This document shows positions 1-8,241 of a DNA stretch of 31,399 bases, one piece after another. This stretch comes from a virus. The translations under genes and the position numbers were made by a program. Where the stretch lies: IMG/VR virus record IMGVR_UViG_3300037541_000205, positions 1 to 31,399 of that record; one strand, written 5' to 3'. The notes under the pieces are model-generated. The model was not told the origin of the DNA. It made no database searches and saw nothing but the letters and a program-made list of their open reading frames with translations. Positions within the stretch are counted from its first letter, which is position 1; every line of letters begins with the position of its first letter.

Positions 1-159
1 ATAGGAGTAATCGCCGAACGACTCCGACGCTAGCGCGGTGTCGCGCTTGCGCCCGTTGTAGATTCGGCTAGCGATGAGGTGGCACGCGTGAACGATGTCG
101 GGCGGAATCGTTTCGTACCCGCCGTCGTAATCGACTAGCACCGACACGGGCGCCGTAGG
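1..159. repeat. Terminal redundancy, left copy
   Basis: These 159 bases recur at 31,241-31,399. The only difference is position 127 (G) against 31,367 (A). The repeat ends exactly at the window edge, which is what an assembler produces from a circular or circularly permuted genome. The difference is a synonymous Tyr change (TAC/TAT) in the head-tail connector gene, which looks like real population variation rather than random error. Physical DNA ends cannot be inferred from it. Confidence 0.95.
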
Positions 160-777
160 CCACCCGTCGCCGTTGTCGTCGTCGTAGCCGCTACGACCAA
201 AGTAGAGAATGCCGCGCGGTAGGTCGCCCGTTATGTCCATTTGCGCCTGATCGGCGAAGGTAACGGTAGCGACGCTGTCTTTCAGGTCGCGACCGACTAG
301 CCGATTGATTCGGTATACCGAACAATTCACCGATGCCGACGCGGCGAAACCCGTAGTAGCGGTAATCTGCGCGGCCAACGCGTTCGACGACTTATGGTTC
401 GCGAAATTGATATCGGTTTGGGTTTCGTTGCCCGTTGAATCCGTGCGGGTTAGAGTTACTTTGGTTTCTCTAACCGTGATAGTGGCCGAAATGTCGGTGG
501 CGACCGTGCTACGCACCGTCATACAAGCAAGCGAACCAAAGCCCACGTAGTGAACGTGTCCGACGGGCGGATTGTGAACGACAAGCCCGCTATCGCCACG
601 CGCTGTCGTCCATTCGTAGAAACGACGTTGGACGAATTTACGGTCGGCGTACGCTTCGATTACGTAACTAGCGCGGTCGATTGCCGACTCCAACACCGCG
701 TCGTCGGTGCTAGTCGAAATGCCCATATAGGCTTTCAACGCGGCTAGGGTGGTGAGTGCGTATTGGTCAACGGCCAT
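1..777 (-). CDS. Head-tail connector protein, N-terminal part (gene crosses the contig junction)
   Basis: The frame is open from ATG at 777 to the window edge and continues at 31,240 down to a TGA at 31,166, giving about 283 residues across the circular junction. The N-terminus (MAVDQYALTTLAALKAYMGI) and the following segment with ASYVIEAYADRKFVQR resemble HK97 gp6-like head-tail adaptors, which begin with a helical domain after an LATLADVK-type segment. It is longer than the usual 100-200 residues, and the middle (about residues 70-200) looks like an inserted beta-rich domain. It lies 33 bp after the small gene at 811-1050, and its stop overlaps the start of the head-closure gene (ATGA at 31,166-31,169), as expected for a head-completion module. 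The family is inferred from motif and order. Confidence 0.8.
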   Translation of the reverse strand, partial: MAVDQYALTTLAALKAYMGISTSTDDAVLESAIDRASYVIEAYADRKFVQRRFYEWTTARGDSGLVVHNPPVGHVHYVGFGSLACMTVRSTVATDISATITVRETKVTLTRTDSTGNETQTDINFANHKSSNALAAQITATTGFAASASVNCSVYRINRLVGRDLKDSVATVTFADQAQMDITGDLPRGILYFGRSGYDDDNGDGWPTAPVSVLVDYDGGYETIPPDIVHACHLIASRIYNGRKRDTALASESFGDYSY

Positions 778-810
778 TGGTTGTTCCGTTCATCGGCACG
801 CGTAGCCGCG

Positions 811-1050
811 TCATTTCGCCCGCGGCGGCCGTCCGCGCTTGCGTGTGGTGTCGGTAGGGGTTTCGACGTCGGCGGGCGCCACGGGCGATTCCCGCGGGGT
901 TACGGCGGTCGTGGATTGCGTCACGAATTCCAACACGCCGCGGCGCTGCAATTGAACCGCAAGCGCGGGCGACACGGCGACAAGCGCGCCGCGACGCGCG
1001 CCCGCCCACGGTTGCAACGCGATGCAAATTACGTTGGTGGTAGTGTCCAA
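811..1050 (-). CDS. Small head-module protein of unknown function
   Basis: About 79 residues, starting at a TTG (1050) inside the end of the preceding gene (22 bp overlap). The frame can be extended upstream to ATG 1114 or beyond, but that would increase the overlap, so the TTG start is a judgement. The visible pattern, VICIALQPWAGARRGALVAV followed by SPALAVQLQRRGVLEFV, matches small proteins often found between capsid and connector genes in siphoviruses, with short beta strands and a helix. The basic tail TRKRGRPPRAK looks like an AT-hook (core GRP). It lies between the glycosyltransferase fusion and the head-tail connector. Function unknown. Confidence 0.6.
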   Translation of the reverse strand: MDTTTNVICIALQPWAGARRGALVAVSPALAVQLQRRGVLEFVTQSTTAVTPRESPVAPADVETPTDTTRKRGRPPRAK

Positions 1051-2222
1051 TCGGGTTTCCCGTTCGTGTGGTAGTCGTGCATGAATTGATGGACGCAGTT
1101 TAGGTTGCGGTCGGGCCATGACGCGACGACTTGTAGGTGGCCTACGCGTACTTGCGGCGTGGTCGAAATCCTCCAACCCGCGGCGCGCGCCTTTTTCCAA
1201 AAGTACACATCATCGTCTACGCGGTCGTTGCCCCAATCGCCCTTTGCGCCCGCCTCACCGACAAACCACGGCATCGGGAATTCGCGTAGGCGGTCGCATC
1301 GAATCAACGTAAGCCCGAAATGCCCGTGCAGCACGGGCCAATGATCGTCGGCGAGTCGTTCCACCGCTAGTTCCGAAACGGGTAGCCCCATGCCGTCGTC
1401 GATTTTCGCAAGCAATTGGTTTCGGTCGCGCCCAATCTGCAAGGGGCACAAAATGTCGAGGTCGTGCGCGTCGGCGATGTCTCGCAACATACATACGTCG
1501 TGCGCGTCGAAAATCGTGTCGTAGTCAATCGCTAGAACGTACTTATGCTGTCCGCCTTCCGCGATCTGTTGGAACAATCGTTGCAAGCATTGCCCCCAAA
1601 AGACACCAATCGACCGAACGAACGGAATATGCAACGGCCCCAACGCCGTATAGCAACACCCCATGTTTTCCGTCCACGCTAGCCGCGGCATAGACATAAC
1701 CGCGTGCATATCGGGGAGCGGGCGAACGGGCGCGCGGCGCAACACGCCCGCGGCGCGTTTAACGGCGCGAATGTTCAACGACACGGGCAACGACGAACAC
1801 GAATTGGAATCGCCCGCCCAATCTCCGACGACTTCGAAGCCCGCCGACGCTAGGGCGTCGGTAAGTTTCTGTCGGTTGAATATCGCGGCGTGGAAATCGT
1901 TTGCGTCCGTCTGTCCGCCCATGATGTATTGTTCGACAGGCCACGCGACGCCGCGCGCGTACGCGTCCACGCATCTATCGAAATCGGGCACCGCTACTAG
2001 CAACGTACCGCCGACGCGTAGCGCGCGATTCCATTCGCGCAACACGGCGAGCGTTTCGCGGTGCGGGATATGTTCTAGAACGTGGCTAGCCTTGACGACT
2101 TCTAGCGAACCGTCGGCGATTCCGACTAGCGCGCGCGCGTCGCGGCCCTGCGCGATATCCCACGGTTCAAATCCCGCGGTACAACGATCCATGCAACCGA
2201 TGTCGATTTTCGTGATGGTCAT
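1029..2222 (-). CDS. Methyltransferase-glycosyltransferase fusion in the head module
   Basis: A protein of 397 residues. Residues about 1-150 resemble a type 11 SAM-dependent methyltransferase: an early KIDIGCMD, an ASHVLEHIPH motif, then REWNRALRVGGTLLVAVPDF. Residues about 170-390 resemble a GT-A fold glycosyltransferase with a DxD-like motif in YVLAIDYDTIF and a later acidic stretch (NDRVDDDVYFWKKARAAGW). The N-terminal glycine motif is short, so methyl-transfer activity is uncertain. Between capsid/decoration genes and connectors, an enzyme that modifies virion or host surface sugars is plausible. No Shine-Dalgarno sequence is visible; a 12-bp hairpin ends 4 bp before the ATG. Substrate unknown. 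Confidence 0.75.
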   Translation of the reverse strand: MTITKIDIGCMDRCTAGFEPWDIAQGRDARALVGIADGSLEVVKASHVLEHIPHRETLAVLREWNRALRVGGTLLVAVPDFDRCVDAYARGVAWPVEQYIMGGQTDANDFHAAIFNRQKLTDALASAGFEVVGDWAGDSNSCSSLPVSLNIRAVKRAAGVLRRAPVRPLPDMHAVMSMPRLAWTENMGCCYTALGPLHIPFVRSIGVFWGQCLQRLFQQIAEGGQHKYVLAIDYDTIFDAHDVCMLRDIADAHDLDILCPLQIGRDRNQLLAKIDDGMGLPVSELAVERLADDHWPVLHGHFGLTLIRCDRLREFPMPWFVGEAGAKGDWGNDRVDDDVYFWKKARAAGWRISTTPQVRVGHLQVVASWPDRNLNCVHQFMHDYHTNGKPDWTLPPT

Positions 2223-2226
2223 AAGA

Positions 2227-2254
2227 CATAGCGACGGCTTCCGCCGCCGCTATG
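2227..2254 (-). promoter_or_regulatory. 12-bp hairpin with GGAA loop just upstream of the fusion-gene start
   Basis: In the minus-strand RNA the arms 2254-2243 and 2238-2227 pair over 12 positions with one G-U pair, closing a GGAA tetraloop between CGGC and GCCG. The hairpin ends 4 nt before ATG 2222, so the region that should hold a ribosome binding site is inside the 3' arm. No U-run follows, so it is not a standard terminator. Translational control is inferred. Confidence 0.6.
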
Positions 2255-2300
2255 CGTAGCCTACTAACGGCTCCGACGCCCGTTGGCTATGGCGATTCTA

Positions 2301-2732
2301 TCACCGTTCGGGCGAACGTACCCAAATGGTAGACGCGACATCGGCTACCGCCTTTTGCCCGATTGCGGGTCGGGCAAGGTTTGCGGTAGAAATGATGTTG
2401 GACGACGCGCTAGGGGTGCAAGTAAAGAGTAGATACCGACGGTAGCCCGCGGTATCAATATCGAACACACAATAGGGGTTGTTGGTACCCGCGGCTTGCG
2501 CGGGGATTGTGTAATCGGTGCCGCCTGTCAACCCGCACGCGACAAACGCGGTAGCGTCGGTCGTGTCGCCGTGTTCAATTTTGAACGTGGTAGGCGCGTG
2601 GGTCGTTGACTTGAAGACGGCGACGCGTACCGAATCGAAGCCCTTTGTATCGACCGTCGCGGTTGCGGTTTGACTTGTAGACGTGGTACCCAATGTAAGT
2701 AGCACGGTTTTGGTGTTGCTGTTGTGTTGCAT
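2301..2732 (-). CDS. Capsid decoration-like protein, paralogue 2
   Basis: 143 residues, beta-rich with low charge. It is clearly homologous to the next upstream gene (2807-3247): shared KTVLL near the N-terminus, VDTKGFDS/VDTRGFDS, a lysine/glutamate stretch before DTTDATAFV, TAGYRRYL/TAGLRRYL, and similar C-termini. Two paralogues directly downstream of the major capsid gene suggest decoration or cement proteins, or head fibres. An RBS (AAAGG) lies upstream of ATG 2732. A strong hairpin separates the two paralogues. The decoration role is inferred from position and composition. Confidence 0.65.
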   Translation of the reverse strand: MQHNSNTKTVLLTLGTTSTSQTATATVDTKGFDSVRVAVFKSTTHAPTTFKIEHGDTTDATAFVACGLTGGTDYTIPAQAAGTNNPYCVFDIDTAGYRRYLLFTCTPSASSNIISTANLARPAIGQKAVADVASTIWVRSPER

Positions 2733-2747
2733 TGTGGCCTTTCAACA

Positions 2748-2781
2748 CTACGGGGCGCGGGCTTGCACCCACGCCCCGTAG
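2748..2781 (-). promoter_or_regulatory. Strong hairpin between the two decoration paralogues
   Basis: In the minus-strand RNA CTACGGGGCG pairs perfectly with CGCCCCGTAG (10 bp), and the inner GGG/CCC can extend the stem. No U-tract follows. It could protect the upstream mRNA 3' end or act as a partial attenuator that lowers expression of the second paralogue. Effect untested. Confidence 0.6.
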
Positions 2782-2806
2782 CAAGGTAGGAAGAGACAGG
2801 AACGAA

Positions 2807-3247
2807 TTAGCGGCTAGGAACCGTAACCCAATTCGCCGCCGACAGGTCGGTGGCGCTGTCGATACCCGTCAACGGTCGGCCTAGTTCCGCGATAGCGACG
2901 ACGTTCGACGTAGCCGCGGATGCGCCCGTGTAGGTGAACCGAAGGTATCGACGTAGGCCCGCGGTAACGATGTCGAACACGGCCGACGGGTTCGTGGTCG
3001 TCGCGCTACTAGCGGCGGCGGTGAAATCGGTACCCGCTGTCGCGTTAATTGTGACGAACGCCGTAGCGTCGGTGGTGTCGGAGTGTTCTACCTTCAACAC
3101 GGCGGGCGCGTTGGTGATGGAACTAAACACCGCGATGCGGCACGAATCGAAGCCGCGCGTATCGACGTTGGCGGTGGTGGTTGCGTTCGTTGCCAACGAT
3201 GCGCCGTTGACTAGTAGAACGGTTTTTTGGTTGGATACTTCAATCAT
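2807..3247 (-). CDS. Capsid decoration-like protein, paralogue 1
   Basis: 146 residues, Ala/Thr-rich and beta-like, immediately downstream of the major capsid gene (18 bp gap). The alignment with the 2301-2732 protein spans the whole length, with matching blocks KTVLL, VDTRGFDS, DTTDATAFV and RRYLRFTYT. It has no cysteines apart from one in FDSCRIAVF. The position next to the major capsid protein is typical of decoration (stabilisation) proteins. Exact role unproven. Confidence 0.65.
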   Translation of the reverse strand: MIEVSNQKTVLLVNGASLATNATTTANVDTRGFDSCRIAVFSSITNAPAVLKVEHSDTTDATAFVTINATAGTDFTAAASSATTTNPSAVFDIVTAGLRRYLRFTYTGASAATSNVVAIAELGRPLTGIDSATDLSAANWVTVPSR

Positions 3248-3265
3248 GGTTGGTTTCCCTTGCTA

Positions 3266-4657
3266 TCAACGGGTAAGCATGACGACGGCGCCCGCGGCGG
3301 TAGTGTCGCCGCACGAATGGCAATTGATGTCGATGCGTTGGGTGCCACGGATTACGATTTCGTCCTGTTCGAACGCGTTTAGCGCGCTATCGGATGTCTT
3401 GATTGTGACGCTACGACGGTCGCCGAACGCGACGGCTTGCGTAAGGTCGCCGAAGTATGCCAACACGACGCCGTCGGTGCCCGAACCAATGGTGCCCGAC
3501 ATTGCTTGCGAGAATACGACGGGGTATCCGAAGAATCGCGGCGCGACGCCGTTTTGCATTTCTGCGGCGGACACGCCACCCGCACCCATCGCGACGCGTT
3601 CGAACATCGCGTGGAAAACCGATTTGTGGCAATAGATTTTGGTATTGGGAGTCTGCGCGTACGCGGGCAGTAGTGCCATCATGCCGTGAATGTCGGCTTG
3701 AAGGTCTGCAACGCTCACGCTCGCCAACGTAGACGTACCGATGCCCGAATCCGACGTGCCCGCGCTACCGATTGCGTTCGCGAGTCCAACGATGCCGCCG
3801 TAGGTGCTAGTACCGTCGCCGTTGAATCCCGCCTGATCTTCGCGCAACGCGAATTCATAGGCGATTTCGCCCGCGACGTTGTCGGCAATGTTCACGATTG
3901 CATCTTCCGCAAGTTCCGACGACGTGGTGGTGAGGGCAAAGAGTTTCTTCGCCTGTAGCATCACGTTGTCGAAGGTTTGCGTAGATTCGGTCGCCGCCTT
4001 TGTTTCGCCGACCCAATACGACGTCAGGGTGCCCGTACGTCGTGGAATGTAGATGACGTCGCGCGACATCGGCCACGACCGCGCATTGGCTCGGAAGACG
4101 CCGAATTGTTCGCGAAGCGAAATGAGCGTGTCGGAAAATTCGTCGGGAACTAGGAAGCCGCCCGCGCTGTTGTTCCCTTCGGAATGCGCCTTGACGGTAA
4201 GCCCGTTACGGGCGCACCAATCCGCCGATTTCGTGTGGTTGCACGCGGCGAAGAGGAAGCGACCGAATCGGTAGGCTTCGCGATTGTCGCTGAAATTCTT
4301 CAACCGACCGCCGCGGAACTTCGGCGCGTCGTCGTCGCCACCCGTCACAATCGCGCGACGTGCAGCGGGTGCGGCGTCGGCGATTGCCGCGCGGATTTCC
4401 GCGCGAACGCTCTTCGCCACGGCGGCGGTGTCCGCCTTCTCTTCGGGCTTCGCCATGTCGGTTTCGACTTCGGCGGGCGCGGCGGCGGGTGCCACCATCA
4501 CGTCGATATTCGCGGGGTCAATCGGTGCGCCCGATTCGTCCACGATCATGCAATCTTGCAACATAAGCGCTTTCGTGTGCGCCACGCCACGTTCGCCGTG
4601 TTGTGCGGCGGCGTTCTTTAGTGCGGTGGTGAATTCTGAAATTTTGAGTGTACGCAT
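3266..4657 (-). CDS. Major capsid protein, HK97 fold
   Basis: 463 residues. Residues about 1-150 form a charged, Ala/Glu/Lys-rich N-terminal region (delta-domain/scaffold-like) ending before NNSAGGFLVPDEFS, which marks the mature domain in HK97-type capsids. Later hallmarks are SREQFGVFR-type helix text, a WVGETKAATESTQTFDNV segment (E-loop and spine-helix region) and a C-terminal P-domain with AVAFGDRRSVTIKTS. It is preceded by prohead protease and portal, the standard order. The protease probably removes the N-terminal region. RBS AAGGG lies upstream of ATG 4657. Confidence 0.93.
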   Translation of the reverse strand: MRTLKISEFTTALKNAAAQHGERGVAHTKALMLQDCMIVDESGAPIDPANIDVMVAPAAAPAEVETDMAKPEEKADTAAVAKSVRAEIRAAIADAAPAARRAIVTGGDDDAPKFRGGRLKNFSDNREAYRFGRFLFAACNHTKSADWCARNGLTVKAHSEGNNSAGGFLVPDEFSDTLISLREQFGVFRANARSWPMSRDVIYIPRRTGTLTSYWVGETKAATESTQTFDNVMLQAKKLFALTTTSSELAEDAIVNIADNVAGEIAYEFALREDQAGFNGDGTSTYGGIVGLANAIGSAGTSDSGIGTSTLASVSVADLQADIHGMMALLPAYAQTPNTKIYCHKSVFHAMFERVAMGAGGVSAAEMQNGVAPRFFGYPVVFSQAMSGTIGSGTDGVVLAYFGDLTQAVAFGDRRSVTIKTSDSALNAFEQDEIVIRGTQRIDINCHSCGDTTAAGAVVMLTR

Positions 4658-4735
4658 ATCGGTAATCCCTTCGGTGTTGCGTCTAGTTCTAGGCTACGCG
4701 TCTAGGCACATTGCCGCCCGTTCGTAGCCGCCACG

Positions 4736-5413
4736 TCAACGCAACGCGCCGCGGGCGCGCGCCAATTCGCGACGCACCACGGCGTTAGTTTCCATCGGTT
4801 GAACCCGCGCCGCGCTTGCGGCGTCGGCCCACGTACGCGCGGGCACGGGCACGACAATTTGTACGCGCCGTGGTTCGACGTAATCCAACCAACGCGCGGC
4901 CGCGGCGGCGTCTACGGCGCCCTTGCGTACGGCGCTTATCAACGCTTGCGGGTTGCATTGGAGGGGCGCCACGGAAATTTCCATAAGGCGCCATTTGTTG
5001 TAGACAGTATGCACGGCATCGCCGTAACGCTTGCGGTCGTCAACGGTCGCGCGGCGCGTGCCGCCCTGTTCGGGTACGTAGCCAATGCTTACGCCCTTTA
5101 CGACCCCTTGCCCAATCACGGCGCGCACGAAATCGGGGAAGAATTCGCCGACGTAATCTGCGGGGCGTTCGGCCAATTGGAATTCGCCCACGATGCTATC
5201 GGGGTTGCGTTGCAACGCGACGCAACGGCCGACGGGTAGCGTTAGGTCGTGATTCCAAAACAACACGGGGTTGGATTCGTACTCCGTGCTATTCATACCT
5301 TGCGGGATTACCACTTCCCCGTCGCGGTCGATAGCGGCGGTCGTAACGGTCGCGGTGAATCCGCCCGCGCTAGGTACCAATTCGGCTTTGAGTTTCTTAC
5401 GTTGCATGGTCAT
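4736..5413 (-). CDS. Prohead protease, HK97 (S78) type
   Basis: 225 residues from ATG 5413, which overlaps the portal-fusion stop (ATGA); ATG 5407 is a second in-frame option. The family pattern is visible: AAIDRDGEVVIPQGM, then LFWNHD with the likely catalytic His, then VKGVSIGYVP with the likely nucleophilic Ser, then RLMEISVAPLQCNPQAL, the usual ISVV-type strand. It cleaves the capsid delta domain during head maturation. It lies between portal and capsid genes. The C-terminal Arg/Ala-rich tail is not conserved in the family. Confidence 0.9.
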   Translation of the reverse strand: MTMQRKKLKAELVPSAGGFTATVTTAAIDRDGEVVIPQGMNSTEYESNPVLFWNHDLTLPVGRCVALQRNPDSIVGEFQLAERPADYVGEFFPDFVRAVIGQGVVKGVSIGYVPEQGGTRRATVDDRKRYGDAVHTVYNKWRLMEISVAPLQCNPQALISAVRKGAVDAAAAARWLDYVEPRRVQIVVPVPARTWADAASAARVQPMETNAVVRRELARARGALR

Positions 5414-8238
5414 ACCTTCCGCGCGCGTGCGCGTCGTTCGGCTTCCGCCGCGATGTTTTCGTAATCGTCTACCAACGTCGGTTGCATCGCGCATCGGCAA
5501 TTCGGATGCAACGGCGGCGCCGAAATCTCTTCATAGTCGAGTTTCATTTTCCCGCCGTCGGCGCCCGTCAACGTGTCGCCCTTCGCGTAAAACGAATCCT
5601 CTAACCCCACGCCCTTTTCGGTAAACCTCTTCGCGACGGCTTCGCAGAATTCGCACGGGTCGGGCGCCAATAGCCAACGCTTCCCCGACACTAGCCCCGT
5701 GGATTTCCACGCGTCGGTTTCGGCGGTTGCCGCCGCGCGCGCGGCTTCGGTGCGTGCAATCATCGTTGCACGGCGGCGCGTCGCGCGCACGTCGTCGCCC
5801 TCGCCGCGTGCCCATTCCTGCACGCGTTCGGCGAGTTCATCGGTGTTTTCACCTAACGACATCCCCTCCCCGAACATATCGCGCAAGCGTTCGACGGTAT
5901 AACCGTTGATTGAATCGGCCGCGCGCGACGCCAACCTAACGCTACCGCGTTCGACGTACTCCGCTAGTTCTTTGCTACTCCAACCCAATTCGGCGACGGC
6001 CGTAGACGTTGCAAGTTTCGACAGGTTGGCAAATCCGATATCGGCGCCGTGCTGCAACGAACGACGAATGTACGGCGCTAGCGCGTCCACCAATTCGCGA
6101 TGCCACGCGCCACGCTCCAACACGCCGACGGCGCGCGCGACCGTGTCGGGCGTCGCGTCGCCCTCGCGTTTGATTGCGGCAACGACGGCGCGCACCTGCG
6201 CGGCAAACACGGCGTCTACCCCTTTCAGGAAGCCCGCCAACAATTCGTCGTCTACTAGTTCACCCGTACCCGCGGCTTTCGTGATTCGGTCGGCGTCGGT
6301 TAGCCAAAGGTCGGAATGCTTGACGGCGTGCGCGTCGGTGCCACAACAGGCGCACGATTTCGCGCGCGACTTCTCGCCGCGTTCGCGGTCGAATTCGTCG
6401 CGCTTTCGTTTCGCCCACGCCCATCCCTCATCCCCGCCCCAACCGTGCCACGCTTGCCACCCCTTGCCCTGTTCGTCCCACGTCGCGCCCTGTTTGTCGG
6501 ATTCGTGGCGTTCGAAGTAGGCAACCATCCGCCTTACGGTGTCTTCCGACACGGCGACGCGGTTGGCTAGGTCGCGGGCGCGCGCGATGCCCGTAGCCGT
6601 CATGCCGCGTTGGCTAGGCGGCTTCGATTCGCGTACTTCAAGCGCGCGCCGCGCGTTGTCGGCGACGGCTTGCGGCGGCACCGTGTCGATATCCTCCAAC
6701 GCTTTTGATTCGCCGCACATTTCGTACGCGATAGCGGCGGCTTGTGATTCGTCGTAGCCCTCCGCTAGTAGCGTCGGAATCTTCGCGGCGACGCAATCGG
6801 AAAGCGCCGACTTTGTGGCGGTAATTGGTGCGGCCGACGGTGCCACGGCGTCGGCCGACGTCGCGACAGGTGGCGCGGGTGGAGTAACTGCCGCGGTTTG
6901 TGGCGGCGTCGCGTCTAGTGCGATTGGAGCGGGCGCCGCGGCCCCTAGCGGTTGCCCGTTCACCAACAGGCGGTCGGCCATTGGGTCGTCGGTACGTTCC
7001 AACCCGTAGCGTTCGCGCGCTTCATTCGGTGTTAGCCAACCACCCGATACCGCGACTTGCGTTTCGGTCAAATCCTGTTGGCGGTTCAACGGTACAGGGT
7101 CGTCATAGGCTAGCACCGCGTCGCCTTCTAGGCCGAACATCGGCAATAGCCGTTGGTTCAAAGTTTCCTCATCCATTCGGCATAGCGGTAGTACCGTCAT
7201 TTCACGCCACGACGCGAACCCGATAGACGCGCCCGCTAGGTTCGGGTCGTTCGCCTTCAACATGGATACGGGCACGCCGAACACCGCGGCGATTTCTTCC
7301 ACAACATCGTCGCGCCCCGTAAGATCCTTCGGCGGGAACGCGAGCGGCTTCACGTCGATTTCCGCGGTAGATACCATGAAATTCCCGCGGTTACGCGGCC
7401 CGCGGAATTTCTGCTTTATGGCGCGCTCTACGCGTTCCAATTCATCGCCCGACGCGTTCCCCTTGATAGTCAACAGGTAATCGGGGCGCCCGTTGTTTTG
7501 GAACATGGCCAAATCCATCGAATGTAGCGCGGCGTTCGCATTCGCGGCGCCCCACGCGGCTTCGAGTTTCCCCATGCCGTAGAACAGGTCGCGCGGGTTC
7601 GGCCGTCGGAAATGGATAACCTCATCCGCGGGGAAGGTCTGTTTTGATTCGCTACCCTTGCCGTAGCGATAGCCGCTAATGAATTCGACAGGGTCGGGGA
7701 TTACTTCCGTCCATTGTGGGGGCATCGGCCATAGTTCCGTCGGCGTGCCGAACGCGTCGGTAATGACGTGTTGATAAGCGTTACCCGTCAATTCTTGCCA
7801 CACGACACGCAACACCGTAGCGTCGTATCCGTTGAACCACGGGTTGGCCGTAGACAACAGGCGCAACAATGGGTGGTCGTCCGTAACCTCTTCGAAATCG
7901 TCGCCTAGTTCCGCGGCTTTCCGCATCACAACCGCCGACGGTTGGTGCGCGGTGTCGCCGCGCAAGCGCGCGACAGACTTACGCGACGCCGCGCGCGTGT
8001 TCCACAATTGGCGCGTGGCGTTGTCGCCGCGCACGTATAGCCGTAGTGGAGTAGACGCAACCGCGTTTGCGTTGATTGACGCCGCCGCGTAAATCCACGA
8101 ATTGTAGTAGGCCACCGCGGCTTTGTGGTCGAACGGCGCCGCGCGCCCCTCGCCCGTTCGCATTTCAAAACTTCGGGTGGATGCGCTAATCCACGCGCGT
8201 GGGTCGGCGGCTTTCACGATGGCGCGTAGTAAGTTCAT
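5410..8238 (-). CDS. Portal protein fused to MuF-like minor head protein
   Basis: 942 residues in one frame. Residues about 1-440 are an HK97-type portal: KAAVAYYNSWIYAAASINAN near the start, PLLRLLSTANPWFNGYD, HFRRPNPRDLFYGMGKLEAA and the VFGVPVSML clip/stem text. Residues about 480-640 hold two small accessory motifs: a CVAAKIPTLLAEGYDESQAA..AYEMC helix pair, and a GIARARDLANRVAVSEDTVRRM helical domain followed by a WHGWGGDEGWAWAKRKRDEF segment. Residues about 650-942 are a MuF-like minor head domain ending in RTEAARAAATAE, DPCEFC and PPLHPNCRC. Portal and MuF are usually separate neighbouring genes, so this is a genuine fusion or a polyprotein cut by the adjacent protease. Confidence 0.9.
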   Translation of the reverse strand: MNLLRAIVKAADPRAWISASTRSFEMRTGEGRAAPFDHKAAVAYYNSWIYAAASINANAVASTPLRLYVRGDNATRQLWNTRAASRKSVARLRGDTAHQPSAVVMRKAAELGDDFEEVTDDHPLLRLLSTANPWFNGYDATVLRVVWQELTGNAYQHVITDAFGTPTELWPMPPQWTEVIPDPVEFISGYRYGKGSESKQTFPADEVIHFRRPNPRDLFYGMGKLEAAWGAANANAALHSMDLAMFQNNGRPDYLLTIKGNASGDELERVERAIKQKFRGPRNRGNFMVSTAEIDVKPLAFPPKDLTGRDDVVEEIAAVFGVPVSMLKANDPNLAGASIGFASWREMTVLPLCRMDEETLNQRLLPMFGLEGDAVLAYDDPVPLNRQQDLTETQVAVSGGWLTPNEARERYGLERTDDPMADRLLVNGQPLGAAAPAPIALDATPPQTAAVTPPAPPVATSADAVAPSAAPITATKSALSDCVAAKIPTLLAEGYDESQAAAIAYEMCGESKALEDIDTVPPQAVADNARRALEVRESKPPSQRGMTATGIARARDLANRVAVSEDTVRRMVAYFERHESDKQGATWDEQGKGWQAWHGWGGDEGWAWAKRKRDEFDRERGEKSRAKSCACCGTDAHAVKHSDLWLTDADRITKAAGTGELVDDELLAGFLKGVDAVFAAQVRAVVAAIKREGDATPDTVARAVGVLERGAWHRELVDALAPYIRRSLQHGADIGFANLSKLATSTAVAELGWSSKELAEYVERGSVRLASRAADSINGYTVERLRDMFGEGMSLGENTDELAERVQEWARGEGDDVRATRRRATMIARTEAARAAATAETDAWKSTGLVSGKRWLLAPDPCEFCEAVAKRFTEKGVGLEDSFYAKGDTLTGADGGKMKLDYEEISAPPLHPNCRCAMQPTLVDDYENIAAEAERRARARKV

Positions 8239-8241
8239 AGG

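Noticed and set aside
1-159. Terminal repeat considered as attachment sites or true direct terminal repeats
   Set aside because: It ends exactly at both window edges inside a coding gene, which indicates assembly overlap; no integrase is present.
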